This document shows positions 32,892 through 42,910 of a stretch of DNA of 64,000 bases, in pieces (the stretch's first letter is position 1; each line of letters starts with the position of its first letter). The translations under genes were made by a program, and so were the position numbers. The notes under the pieces were generated by a model that was not told the DNA's origin, ran no database searches, and worked only from the letters and a program-made list of their open reading frames with translations. The stretch lies in the NCBI GenBank assembly GCA_015832175.1, contig WJXW01000011.1, positions 1,240,001 through 1,304,000 of the forward strand, written 5' to 3'. Origin of the DNA: Paraphaeosphaeria minitans. Taxonomy: Eukaryota; Ascomycota; Dothideomycetes; Pleosporales; Didymosphaeriaceae.

Positions 32892-33168
32892 ATGGCAAGC
32901 CAAAAGACTGCTTGGTTCGGTGCGGGCTTCGTTGCAGGTGTGGCATCTCTGTTCCTGATCGAGCGAATGGTTTGTTTTGTCATTCCGTACTCTGTAAGTG
33001 AATGGCGATGGAAAAGAAAATACTTTACTCACATATTCACATTAGATCAAAGAACCCCAAACACTCAGTAACAATGCCAATGAGGATACTGCCACCGTCT
33101 GCGACGACTCAAACCGAGATCAGCCTGCAGCCAATTGCACCTCAACCGCAACAATGGACTGCCTGTAG
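32892..33168 (+). CDS. Small single-span membrane protein, uncharacterised
   Basis: Two exons, 32892-32993 and 33046-33168, give 74 aa. The first exon encodes MASQKTAWFGAGFVAGVAS and continues as a hydrophobic helix (LFLIERMVCFVIPYS); the second encodes a polar tail starting IKEPQTLSNN and ending MDCL. The intron is a canonical 52-nt GTAAGT...TTAG in phase 0 with an ACTCAC branch-like site. A Gly-rich N-terminal helix in so short a protein suggests a mitochondrial or ER membrane protein, but I do not recognise the family. It could also be the 5' part of a longer gene that includes the acidic frame downstream. Confidence 0.45.
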
Positions 33169-33815
33169 TCTGCCTGGACGATGAAATCGGATCTTCTGTT
33201 TCTCCCTTGCGCACACTTCAAATATCTCGGCATGAGTCCAGTCGAGCGTCGCCGCAAGAAATTCTCAAAACGCCCACCGGCACTGATGACACGAGAAAGT
33301 CTGGAAGAAACATTGTCGTCACAGCCGACGAGCTTAAAGGCGACGACGACGACGACGACGACGATGAGGACGACGACTACCTGATGATGGCTCCTACACC
33401 GAGAAGACTCTTCCACAAAGGCAAGGGTAAGGCGTCGGTTCGCCCAGCGTCTCCACCGCCGATTATCGATTCGGCCCAACCAACGGTTGTAGACAAAAGG
33501 AAATCGAAAGCTCCGGCTCACACACTACCTCCAGCCAAATCGGTGCCGTCCGTGGCCCCGAGGAGAGCGCCGTTCGAACTGAATGAGAACGCAGGCATGG
33601 CAGAGCAGGACACTTTTGATTCGGTAATCGCGAACTCGAAGCAAGATGTCAACCGAAACGGCGAAGGCGGCGCCCGTGGCCCTACTTCAACTTCCTCTGC
33701 TTGCGCAAGCCAGCCACCGACGACTAAGGAAAGTGGTAGACGGATCAGCGAGCCCATTACGAGGCGGCAAGCAAACACTAGCGGGTCGAAGGCACTTCAG
33801 TTGGACTCGTTGTGA
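33135..33815 (+). CDS. Unassigned acidic/Pro-rich open frame
   Basis: A frame of about 226 codons with no ATG until well inside (near 33387). It has a run of eight Asp (KGDDDDDDDDEDDDYLMMAP), basic PTPRRLFHKGKGK and Ser/Pro/Thr-rich segments with protein-like composition. It begins inside exon 2 of the 74-aa gene in another frame, and I found no splice that joins them in phase. It may be the body of a gene with an unseen first exon. Confidence 0.25.
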   Translation: MHLNRNNGLPVVCLDDEIGSSVSPLRTLQISRHESSRASPQEILKTPTGTDDTRKSGRNIVVTADELKGDDDDDDDDEDDDYLMMAPTPRRLFHKGKGKASVRPASPPPIIDSAQPTVVDKRKSKAPAHTLPPAKSVPSVAPRRAPFELNENAGMAEQDTFDSVIANSKQDVNRNGEGGARGPTSTSSACASQPPTTKESGRRISEPITRRQANTSGSKALQLDSL

Positions 33816-34738
33816 GTAAGGAGGACAAAGGAGGAGACCACAGGCAATGGGAAGAAGTTGATACCGCAAAGGTGCATTACTAGAGTCTGGTCGAACCGAT
33901 GGGCCTGCATGGACGCGTTTCAGACGGGAAAGGAGCCTAGTTCTCAAGGTAAAGATCGGGTGTTGTTTTGCGCATTGGATACTAGACCGTCCTGCATTGG
34001 CTGACGGCATTGTGTCTCGTCTATTCCATGCATATATCGTCAAACACCCTTTCATCTCTCTCAATAACGGGCACGAGCATCGGTTGGATGAACGCAGTAC
34101 ATGCTTGCTAAGTGATCCAAATGCTTGGAGCTCCGGAGATCGTCTCGAAGTTTTATTCTGTATACACATGCGACTTGTTAACTTGGAGTTATCGAAACAG
34201 TCCTCGGAATTGATGCAATTTCCATTCAGCACATTCACACTAGTCAAGGCTCTACAGCATGCCACTCTATCCTTCCGTGCTACGGCATCTGATTACATCC
34301 TTCTGTGTCTTCCCAACCTGCAGAATCCACTTCCAAGGCTGTTTCACGCCTGAATACTCAAGCTGATCTTTGAAGTGAATCCCAGCCGCACTCTAGCCTG
34401 CCATGCTTCTCCTCTGCCCCGTCCCCATCCCGTAAGCACCTCCGCCCTTCCTCTTCCTTTGCTTCCTGCGCTTGCTTTGCTTAGCTCTCTTCTTGATTTT
34501 TTCTTTCCGCCTGCCCTTTCACGGCATTCGTCGACCTCATCAATACTGAACTGCGAATCTTCTTCGCACACGACCGCCCCATTCTACCATGTTTCCTGCA
34601 CCGAGCCGCAAGATCCTCGATGAGGGCTTTGTACTCCGTTTCGCGTTGCGCGCAGTAGCATTCCACGCGAGTCGATCGAGAATATATACGCGGTTACGAA
34701 CGCGGCAGCAAAGTTTCTGTAGACGTGTGTGAAGTGGG
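33816..34738. other. Convergent intergenic region
   Basis: About 920 bp between a plus-strand frame and a minus-strand gene end; a CT-rich run (CCTCTGCCCCGTCCCC...TTCCTTTGCTTCC) lies at about 34410-34500. No gene supported. Confidence 0.4.
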
Positions 34739-35164
34739 CTAATGGCTTTCCAACGCAGAACGGACCTGGCCGATTATATCCGGGGTTTTGCAGACGTAGG
34801 TAGCTCCGAGGCCTTTCTTTGCCTGGATGAGCCCTTCGTGCGCCTCACGTTGACTGTCTTTGAATCTGCCTTCTGCCCGCGCTGTGCGTATGATATTGTT
34901 GACCTCGTCTAGGGCTTCGCGAGAGATTCTCTCGGCTTCCTCTTTGGAGAGACGAGTTGGGTTTCTGGGCCATTGGGAAATAGTCTTTGCATTTTCAGCT
35001 GTGCTGTGATGAAATGCTGATCGGACATGGGTACGAGATTCCAGTAAAATATAGCTGGAGCGTTTGCTCTTAGTTTGCCTATGCTGGGAATCAACGAATG
35101 GAAAACGATAAACTGCCGCGCGGAATGCAGCAAAGCATAATCGACGATGACGAGTAACAACATA
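34739..35164 (-). CDS. C-terminal coding exon of an uncharacterised protein, start not found
   Basis: A minus-strand frame of 141 codons runs from just after TAA (35167-35165) to TAG at 34741-34739 and contains no ATG, so ORF finders miss it. The composition is protein-like: HVRSAFHHSTAENAKTISQW, then an amphipathic helical stretch TRLSKEEAERISREALDEV, NNIIRTARAEGRFKDSQREA, and the end KGLGATYVCKTPDIIGQVR SALESH. An upstream exon with the start is needed; candidate acceptors inside the frame are CGGCAG (about 35115) or ATCACAG (about 35012), in which case the upstream part is not coding. Family not recognised; the early segment vaguely recalls LYR-type mitochondrial proteins, which is only an impression. 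Confidence 0.5.
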   Translation of the reverse strand, partial: YVVTRHRRLCFAAFRAAVYRFPFVDSQHRQTKSKRSSYILLESRTHVRSAFHHSTAENAKTISQWPRNPTRLSKEEAERISREALDEVNNIIRTARAEGRFKDSQREAHEGLIQAKKGLGATYVCKTPDIIGQVRSALESH

Positions 35165-35410
35165 TTAGCCACAAAATCTATAAGCATGCCCAAAGAACAT
35201 CGGAAATCAAAGGGATAAGTCGCCTTTCATAGTCATGACGGCTCCGTCGACAATCATGCACATCTCATACGTTATGGTATATGCCGGGTATGTACTACTC
35301 GATGCGGTAGCAATTCGCATGAGCGCATAGCCAAATCCGCCCAAAATCACCTTGTCCATGCATATGCCACTGACGCCCAAACACCATGCTAAATGTAATG
35401 TAAGATTCGC
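35165..35410. other. Short spacer between the RFC 3' end and the 34739 gene
   Basis: About 250 bp; probably contains the missing first exon or promoter of the 34739 gene and the RFC transcript end. Confidence 0.3.
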
Positions 35411-36570
35411 TCATTTCGAAGGGAGGGCGAAAAGCTGCGGTTGCATATTGATCTTGCAGAGACGTGCGATGCAGCCTGAGAGCTGAAGGAGCGTTTGGAC
35501 GCCTTCGAGGATACGCATATGCGTGAAGCCGATCTCCTGCGCATAATTAGACCAGCCCAAGTCGCGTTAGCCGGTACACGTACCTTGATAAACTCCAATT
35601 TCGCATGCTCGCTCAAGCTGTCAATAGTTTTCGTAACCTTGAACATGGTGCTGATGATGTCGTGACAACTGTAGCCCAGGTCCCAAAGTTCCTTTAAGGC
35701 TGTGAGAGCATCGTCCACCCTGCATTCGTGGCATGCCTTGACCATGGCCTGAACCTTGATCGGATGCGGGCTGTCCACCACCCTGAAAACGTTGTCCCCA
35801 TTTACGAATCCGAACCCAGCATGAGTCGATTGTAGGTTGTTTATGGCTTGTCGCATATCACCCTCGGCTGAGAAGACGAGAGCAGCCACACCGTCGTCGG
35901 AAAATTGCACCTGTTCTGCCTCGCAAACCTGCATAAGCCGGCGCACGATTTGCGCATCTGTAAGGCGGGCGTATCTGAGGATAGCGCAGCGGGACTGCAG
36001 CGGTTCGATGATCTTATTGGACTGATTGCAAGCAAAGGCAAATCGCGTGGTGCTGCTGTAGATCTCCATTGTCCGTCGTAGCGCCTGTTGAGCTCCGCTC
36101 GTCATGCTGTCTGCCTCGTCCAAAATGACCAATTTTTGCCTGCCCGGAGGCAGCGTCACCTTCTTCTGCGCGAATCCCTTTATCCTATTCCTGACAACGT
36201 CTATACCACGCTCGTCGGAGGCATTGAGCTCAAGTACGGCCTCCTTGTACGCATCGCCGAGAAGCTGGCGCGCAAGGCAGAGGATCGAGGTCGTCTTTCC
36301 AATGCCAGGCATTCCCGAGATGATGACATGCGGCATGTTGCCATCCTTGGCAATGATCTTGAGGCGCTCGATTGTCTCTGTGTTGCCGACGACATCGTCG
36401 AGAAACACGGGCCGGTATTTCTCCACCCTACGCCTTCTTAGCTTGCGACTTTGGAAGCACACGGGGCAGCAGACTTACCATGGCAACTCATAGTTGGATC
36501 CTCCTTGTGCATTGGGGTTGGCCTTGATGCCGTTGCTGGCAGCCGCCTTGGAGGACTCTGCTTTGGCCAT
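35411..36570 (-). CDS. RFC4: Replication factor C small subunit (yeast Rfc4 / human RFC2 type)
   Basis: Subunit of the clamp loader that places PCNA on DNA. Three exons (36570-36479, 36427-35584, 35536-35411) give 353 aa. After a 30-residue disordered start comes [17 protein letters not shown]; Walker A is GMPGIGKT (about 69-77), Walker B LDEADS (about 133), the arginine finger SRC is in [11 protein letters not shown] (about 176). The collar region ends in [20 protein letters not shown], supplied by exon 3, which agrees with the Rfc4/RFC2 group. The unspliced frame would end in an unrelated tail. Introns are 51 and 47 nt. The related paralogues RFC2, RFC3 and RFC5 cannot be excluded without comparison. 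Confidence 0.92.
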
Positions 36571-37230
36571 GTTGGTGAACGTTCAGATGCTGCCGTGGGG
36601 CAACGCGTAGCCGTCGCGTCCTCGCGTGGAAGTGGCTTAGTCATGCTCCACGTGGACTGCGAAATTTCACGTGATTTGCGTCCTTTGGCCGCGTGCCCCT
36701 CTACACAGTACAGAGCCTCATTCCCAAGATCCCGCGAGCTGGAAGCCCCTGTAGACTGCATCAAAGTTTTGAACTTGCTCTGTCTCCCTTTTGACTTCGC
36801 TCCTTGCCGCTTCTCACGATGCCGTTCCCGGATCTCGTGCACAAGTTCACAACTGCGACTGCGCCTGCGCCTGCGCCTCGCGGGCCCACCCCCGTGGAGA
36901 TCCTAATCTGACGGCCCGTCGGAGCGTGTGCAGGTCTGTTTCCAAAGCCTCTATCTATCCCGAGACTCACGGCGCCCTGGGCCTGAATGAACAGATGGTC
37001 CGTCTTCTGGCTGTCGATCTCGCGTCGACACTCTGGGCCTCGTATGTGAACACGACGATGCCGAACATCCGCGCAGACAAAGACGAGACCCGAAGTGCTC
37101 AGCCCGCCTAGGCACCGCCGACCGGCTGGCATGGCGTCTGAGGAGGCGCGTTGGCGCGGTCATGCCATTGCGCACCAAGACAAGACAAGAGGCGTTTTTG
37201 GGGCTTTCTCTGTCCGGGCCCAATGACATA

Positions 37231-37416
37231 TTGCAGCAGGTCCAGCAGGTCCAGCACAGGGTTATTGCAGGTTCAGCACAAAGTCATTGCAGGTCCAGCA
37301 CAAAGTCTTTGCAGGTCCAGCACAAAGTCTTTGCAGGTCCAGCACAGGGTTATTGCAGGTTCAGCACAAGGTCATTGCAAGTCCAGCACAGGGTCATTGC
37401 AGGTTCAGCACAGGGT
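37231..37416. repeat. 22-bp tandem repeat, seven to eight copies
   Basis: The unit TTGCAGGTCCAGCACAAAGTCT and close variants starts at 37265, 37287, 37309, 37331, 37353, 37375 and 37397, with a degenerate leader from 37231. The 22-bp period shifts frame each copy, so the repeat is open in all three plus-strand frames and is not selected as a coding repeat. Confidence 0.9.
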
Positions 37417-38063
37417 GGGTGCACCCTCTCTCACTCACACGTAACGCAGCCAGGGTGAAGCAGTGCTGCTGTCGGGTACGTTTGTGCAGTCGTACGCACC
37501 CGGCCGGATGCAAACTTGCCATGTGTAGCGCCATCGGTGCGTTCAGCGCCATCGATTTGAAGTACCAGCACCTGTCTTTCTATCGTCACAAAGTGGAACA
37601 CATCAAGTCGAAGGCAAGCGCACCGCCACCGCGCCACGCAAGCATGCGAGCACAAAACGACAAAGCAGCTGTGTCTATCCGCCGGCGCCAGCGCCAAACA
37701 GGCCGGCATGCGTAGTCAAGTCAGACTTCAGTGCCGCTGGATCCCGGCCTCGAAACCAAACCGACATGCTCATACGCGTCATCGCTATTTTCGCCGCAGC
37801 CGACCCATCATAAGACGTGGGCAAGCTGCGCGTCCCGCGAGTGCTTTCCTTGCCCATCTGTCCAGTGACTGCCCTGCTTACTCGTGCATAATTGCTCGTT
37901 GCCTTTGCCTCGTGCGCCGTTTGAATCGAGTCCATCGCTTCTGGTCCCTTTTCGCAGGTAGGTGGTCTACGCTTAGGTCCTGGGCGTTGCACATCGGTCC
38001 CGCCGCGCATCTCTAACCCGCTGAGCATCAGGTTGATCCCGTCGAGCCGCCCCGGCAACATTG

Positions 38064-38069
38064 TATATA
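38064..38069 (+). promoter_or_regulatory. TATA-like box for the aspartic protease
   Basis: TATATA lies 46-51 bp upstream of ATG 38115 in the sense orientation. Confidence 0.4.
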
Positions 38070-38114
38070 CGAGTCTGTCGCTCAGACATCCATCCTCCCC
38101 ATCACCGCTCAACA

Positions 38115-39741
38115 ATGAAGGGCTCAACATTGGCGCTGGCTGCGCAGCTGGTAATAACGACGTCGGCCTTCCGGCTTGTGCAACGCGAGGTAAGCGCCTT
38201 TTGGCTCCCCTATCCTCTTGACCCTCCCGCATCGCCCACCTTGGCAGCACCGTTGAGGCTCACGATGCGCGCATGAGGAGGCGTGCCTGTCCAGCAGAGG
38301 CTGACTGTTGCAGAACCCAAAGGTGGTCAAGTTCGATATTAGTCGCCGCGATGTAAACCCCATCGAGCACGACCGCTTACGGAGGCGAGACACGGTCGAA
38401 GTGACGCTGGACAACCTCGAGACGCTGTACTTCATGAACGCAAGCCTGGGCACGCCAGCACAAAACTTCCGGCTCCATGTCGACACGGGCAGCAGCGACC
38501 TCTGGGTTAATGCCGCCAACTCCCGCCTATGCTCAAGCACCACCGAGCCTTGCCGTTCCGCGGGCACCTACAGCGCCAACAAGTCGTCGACATACACATA
38601 TGTGAACAGCGTCTTCAACATATCCTACGTAGACGGCTCGGGCGCATCGGGCGACTACGCCAAAGACACATTTCACCTGAGCAATCCGGATTTGACAGTG
38701 AAAGACTTGCAGTTCGGCATCGGATACACATCAAGCTCGTACGAGGGCATATTGGGCATTGGCTACCAGGTCAACGAGGTCCAGGTCAACCGTGCTGGCC
38801 TAGATCCATACCCTAATCTGCCCCAGAAGCTGGCTGACGACAAGACCATCAACACCAACGCCTACTCTCTTTACCTAAACGACTTGGACGCCTCCACCGG
38901 CAGCATCCTTTTTGGCGGTATTGACACGGGCAAGTTCAACGGAACACTCAGCACGCTCCCTATCATTACCGAGGCGAACACATACGCCGAATTCATAATC
39001 GCGTTGACCGCTATGGGCGAGGACGGCAAAAAGGGTTCCATCTTCGAAAACGAGAATGTCGCAGTGCTTCTCGACTCTGGATCGTCTCTCATGTATCTGC
39101 CTGACAACGTTGCCCAAGCATTGTACACCAAGTATGATGCAACATACGACTCCACACAGGGTGCTGCTATCTGCGACTGCGATCTCGCTAACCAGGAGGG
39201 ATCAGTGGAATTCACCTTCTCTTCCGACGGGCCCACCATTTCGGTTCCACTCAACGAGCTTGTACTAGTAATGGGTTACCAGCGTGGTCAGCCCATTTGC
39301 ATCCTGGGCATTGGTCCCTCTGGCAATTCAATCTCCGTTCTTGGAGACACCTTTCTTCGATCCGCTTATGTCGTCTACGACCTTGACAACAACAAGATTG
39401 GCCTCGCACAGACTGTGTTCAACTCCACGGAATCAAAGATTCAAGAAATCCAATCTGGATCAACTGGCGTAAGTACAATAGATTCGATGGGACATGGACG
39501 TCGTTTTGCAGAGCACTGACCGTGACAATAGATTCCCAGCGCTACAGGAGTGCCCAACGCTGTCTCTTCTCTCAATGTGCAAGGCGGCGGTGGCCGCATT
39601 GGCGGTCCTTCGGTCACAGGATCAAGCGGTGGCGGATCATCGAGTGGGCTCGGATCCCCTGCCGCGACCCCAATGCCATGGCACGCTGCTGGTGCCGCGC
39701 TTGCTGGTGCCGGAATCATGATGGGCTTCACCGGGTTTTGA
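38115..39741 (+). CDS. Secreted pepsin-like aspartic protease, probably GPI-anchored (yapsin type)
   Basis: Cell-surface aspartic endopeptidase of 479 aa. Exons: 38115-38189, 38314-39468 and 39532-39741. Exon 1 encodes the signal peptide (MKGSTLALAAQLVITTSAF); a propeptide with dibasic RLRRRD follows. The two catalytic motifs are DTGSSDLWV (Asp about 82) and DSGSSLMYL (Asp about 279), with the flap near YVDGSGASGDY and the C-terminal GDTFLRSAYVVYDLDNNKIGLAQ. After a second intron the tail is Gly/Ser-rich and ends in a hydrophobic segment (AAGAALAGAGIMMGFTGF), which suggests GPI attachment. Reading through the last intron would give a shorter form without the anchor (stop at 39519), so anchored and soluble isoforms are conceivable. 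Confidence 0.93.
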
Positions 39742-41125
39742 ACCGCCCAATCATGCAGAACCGGTTTTTCTTAACTATTCAACGACATGATTTAGAGCGC
39801 AATTGCATGAATCGGCGTTACAAGAAGGGATGCATTAGACATTCGGATACCAATGTCAGGCCACAGGTGCTTAGCGAGCATCCTGTCATGTACATGGCTC
39901 TTACCTTTGCATGCTATATAGCGCAAATGTACAAATTTTGGAAAAGAATTGTTACATCGTATTTTGGTGGTGGTGCAGGTCGCTGAATGTGATCGCAAGT
40001 GTGATGGATTTTATCACTGAGCCTAACGATTTGTCCAGGCCGCTCCAATGTGTGAAGAGCGTGCAAAAGCCATTCTCATAGTTCAACTGAAACTTGTGGT
40101 TCTGAGGTTTCCGCTACACAGCCCTTTTCCCAGCGTAGACTTTCCGAGCCAGTACTATGCTACCTGCTAGGTAGTGCACATGCCATACCGGGTCGGGCAC
40201 TACACATCGCGTTAACACGTATTTTCCAGATAGCTCTTGTACTATCTGCAACACAGACTTCCAGTGATATGGCACCTGTCAGCCGGTGTCTGTAGAACGG
40301 AGGAACAACTTCGTCGTACCAATCAGTCATGGGGGAAACGAATGAGGGAACGATCATGTTTCACCGTTTCGCTGACAGTGTCACGAACAACTATCCTCAT
40401 GGAGGGTTGCCATGGGTACCTGCATAGAAGGCAGATGTTTATGACTCCCTCTCTCTCTCTCTCTGTGTCGCAGCTTCAAAGGCCACCGATGTGCCTCGGT
40501 GAAGTCTGGTTCAGGGTCTGATCGGAGGTGCTTTGTCAACCCCGCACAAAGCTTCGCCCAGCACATACCTAGTGCGATGATCACCCACATTGCATCGCCT
40601 CGGATTTGGGAGAGGTAGGTAGGTACCTCTACAGAGGCTCCAGCCAGTTGGAGTGGACTCATCGTTGCTTTTCGCGCAGCACGCGATGAATTGGGTCAGC
40701 TGTACTACACGCAAACTGAATCTTCCCATGCTCGCCATGTCTACCGGTGTAGCAATGCTCTTGTACACTGCTGCAACCCGGTAGAATACCCCAATGCTAA
40801 GACCGTCCAGCCTTATGAGGGTAGCGATGTAGTCCGCCGCCAATGCAAGTAACCGTGGTAGCTTGTTGCGGCGGAAGCTGCAAGGACTAGCTCCTGCGAG
40901 ACGTCATCAATATTGCCGTCGCAGTTTCCCACCGTGATGGGTTTTAGAAAGGAATACATATATAGTCGATTCCTCTCTCTTACCTGTGTTCTCATCACCG
41001 ACCTCCGCGCAGTACAATCTACGGCGACCACCTATTTTCGCCTACGCTGCTCTCTTAGAAACAGCCGACCTTGGCCCATCTGAACCCGAGCCACCCTCTG
41101 CGACAAGGTTTCTGCCGTCGATACC
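39742..41125. other. Intergenic region, protease to secreted protein
   Basis: About 1.4 kb without a supported gene. It contains a CT microsatellite at about 40445-40465, a GGTAGGTAGGTACC tract at about 40616-40627 and a TATATA at 40959-40964 about 160 bp upstream of the next gene. Confidence 0.5.
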
Positions 41126-41797
41126 ATGAAATACACTCTCGTCCTCGCAGCTCTTGCGAGCAGTACCCTCGCCCAGTATGACCAGAGCTCGAAACCCTTC
41201 CGTCTCTTCATCAAGTCCGATAATGCCACTTGGGATGGCACTAGTACGTGATTGCCAATGATGATTTCCCTCTCAAGAGCATATTTCTGACAGGCTAAAG
41301 CTCTGGGAACCTGTCATCAGGGCGCTGCGATTGAAGGACTCTGTCCCACCGGCAACACGCACGCCAATACTTCCTTTTCTTATGACACTTTCTACCATGC
41401 GACGCAACTCAATCCCCCATACCCAGGCATCGATGGAGACCCAGATGGTCTGCTTCTCTGGAATCTCACTGTCAACGGCGGCGAAATCGTACCCTCGGGC
41501 ATGCAATTCAGCTCGGATCTCCTCAGTGACGTCGCTACGCCGATATTCTACCCTGGAAATGACACCGCCTCGGTCATATCATTCAGCAGCAACGGATGCA
41601 TGTACATTGGGAGATTCCAAGATGATACGGTGACTCCGCCGGTGCGGTTGGACCCGCCGCAGAAGATAGAGAGCTGGTATATCTGTTTGACGCGTTGGAG
41701 TTACCTCTACTATACGTTGATTTGGAAGATTGGTGTTCAGGGTGTGCCGCAGAACCCGACGTGCCAGAAGGTGCAGGTTTATCGAGAATTCGTCTAA
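41126..41797 (+). CDS. Small secreted protein, uncharacterised
   Basis: Predicted 204-aa extracellular protein. Two exons: 41126-41243 and 41301-41797. The signal peptide is MKYTLVLAALASSTLAQ, then YDQSSKPFRLFIKSDNATWD. Splicing at an AAG acceptor keeps the frame (GTTLGTCHQGAAIEGLC); the nearer CAG acceptor would give a stop at once. The mature part has repeated aromatic and Gly residues (NTSFSYDTFYHATQ, VISFSSNGCMYIGRFQ, KIESWYICLTRWSYLYYTL) and several N-glycosylation sites, and ends in CQKVQVYREFV. It resembles families of fungal secreted proteins of unknown function. The ATG is followed directly by the signal peptide and preceded by a TATA-like box. Confidence 0.82.
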
Positions 41798-42910
41798 CGG
41801 TTGAAGATCATGAGCTCGATATTGCAATTGCCAGCGTTGTCTCGGTGAACAGAAAGCAACCGTAGTAACGACCTAAATAGCTTAATGTGTATTTCTACTA
41901 TTTAGCATGACAAAGTCTGCATTGAAAATGGGGTACTCGAAATTATACAAGAGGATCAAGGCAATCAAATGTGCGAAGGTATACAAGTCTCGCCCACCAT
42001 CCCCTTACCTAGTCATCAGGCAATCGTGCCTGTGGTTCCTTGCAGGCCTGGCCCCGCAATCCGCAACACAACGTTTGACCCACAACCTCTAAACCTGTTA
42101 CCTAGGTAGGTAGGTAACCATGATGTGGCATTCGAAATGGACAAGGGTTTCTCGGGTGATGTTTCTGAAAGTAAGGCAGGGGCTAATGGTCCTGTATGTA
42201 CCTACCGGCAGCCACGCTGTTAAATTTCTCATGGACTCTGCAATCCACCCTACACTTCCATGCCACTGTCATCTGATGTTGAGAGCTGATGTGAGAGCCT
42301 ACCGGTACTCTATCCGCCCGCTTGCCCAAGTGGTGTCGGGTCATGCTGTACTATCGCGATTTTGATAGCAGACTGCAACAAAAAGCAAAGTGAAGGGAAA
42401 AGGGGAATTACTCACAGCCATTGACTTGATTCGTATGCTCGAGCAGAAATATCTCCATTGCCGGGGTCGGATTCATGTTGAGTGTAGATCGATACTAGAC
42501 CGTATCCGGAGAACACATGGAGATCTTGGGGATTTGATATTTATTAGGTAGCTTGTGCCCACGTACCTATAACAATACCTCCAAGTGTAGACATGCAACA
42601 ACTCCGTATCGACTAGATATATCTCCTCCAGCACCACGATCAATCTCAAGCTTTTAGACCTTTTCCTTCTCGCTCACCTTCGCAATTGCGGAAATGACGG
42701 GTGCCAAGACGACCGTTCTGAAGACGGCTCGGTCTCCACACCAAAGATCCTAGCGAAAGTGCGCTGGCGCGCATGCCGCGCATGCATTGCCAGGGATAAG
42801 AGCATATTGCTGTCTTGACCTCACCGCCGCATGGTGTACTAGTTCTCCAATGGCCGCTGCCACGCCCATCTAACAACAACTACCTTGCTCTTTCACCTTC
42901 CTCTGCCATC
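41798..42910. other. Intergenic region upstream of the BOR1-like gene
   Basis: About 1.1 kb. It contains the tract CCTAGGTAGGTAGGTAACC at about 42100-42118. No gene is supported. Confidence 0.5.

Larger units (their letters stand above)
36571..38114. other. Intergenic region, RFC to aspartic protease
   Basis: About 1.5 kb between divergent genes. It contains a 22-bp tandem repeat (37231-37416). A possible small gene starts at ATG 36819 (MPFPDLVHKFTTATAPAPAP) with a protein-like frame at about 36935-37111 (LGLNEQMVRLLAVDLASTLW), but no intron joins them in phase, so it is not called. A TATATA at 38064-38069 serves the protease. Confidence 0.45.

Noticed and set aside
36819..37111. Possible small gene starting MPFPDLVHKF with a later frame LGLNEQMVRLLAVD
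   Set aside because: Both pieces look protein-like, but no GT-AG intron joins them in phase; the best candidate intron (36894-36933) gives the wrong frame.
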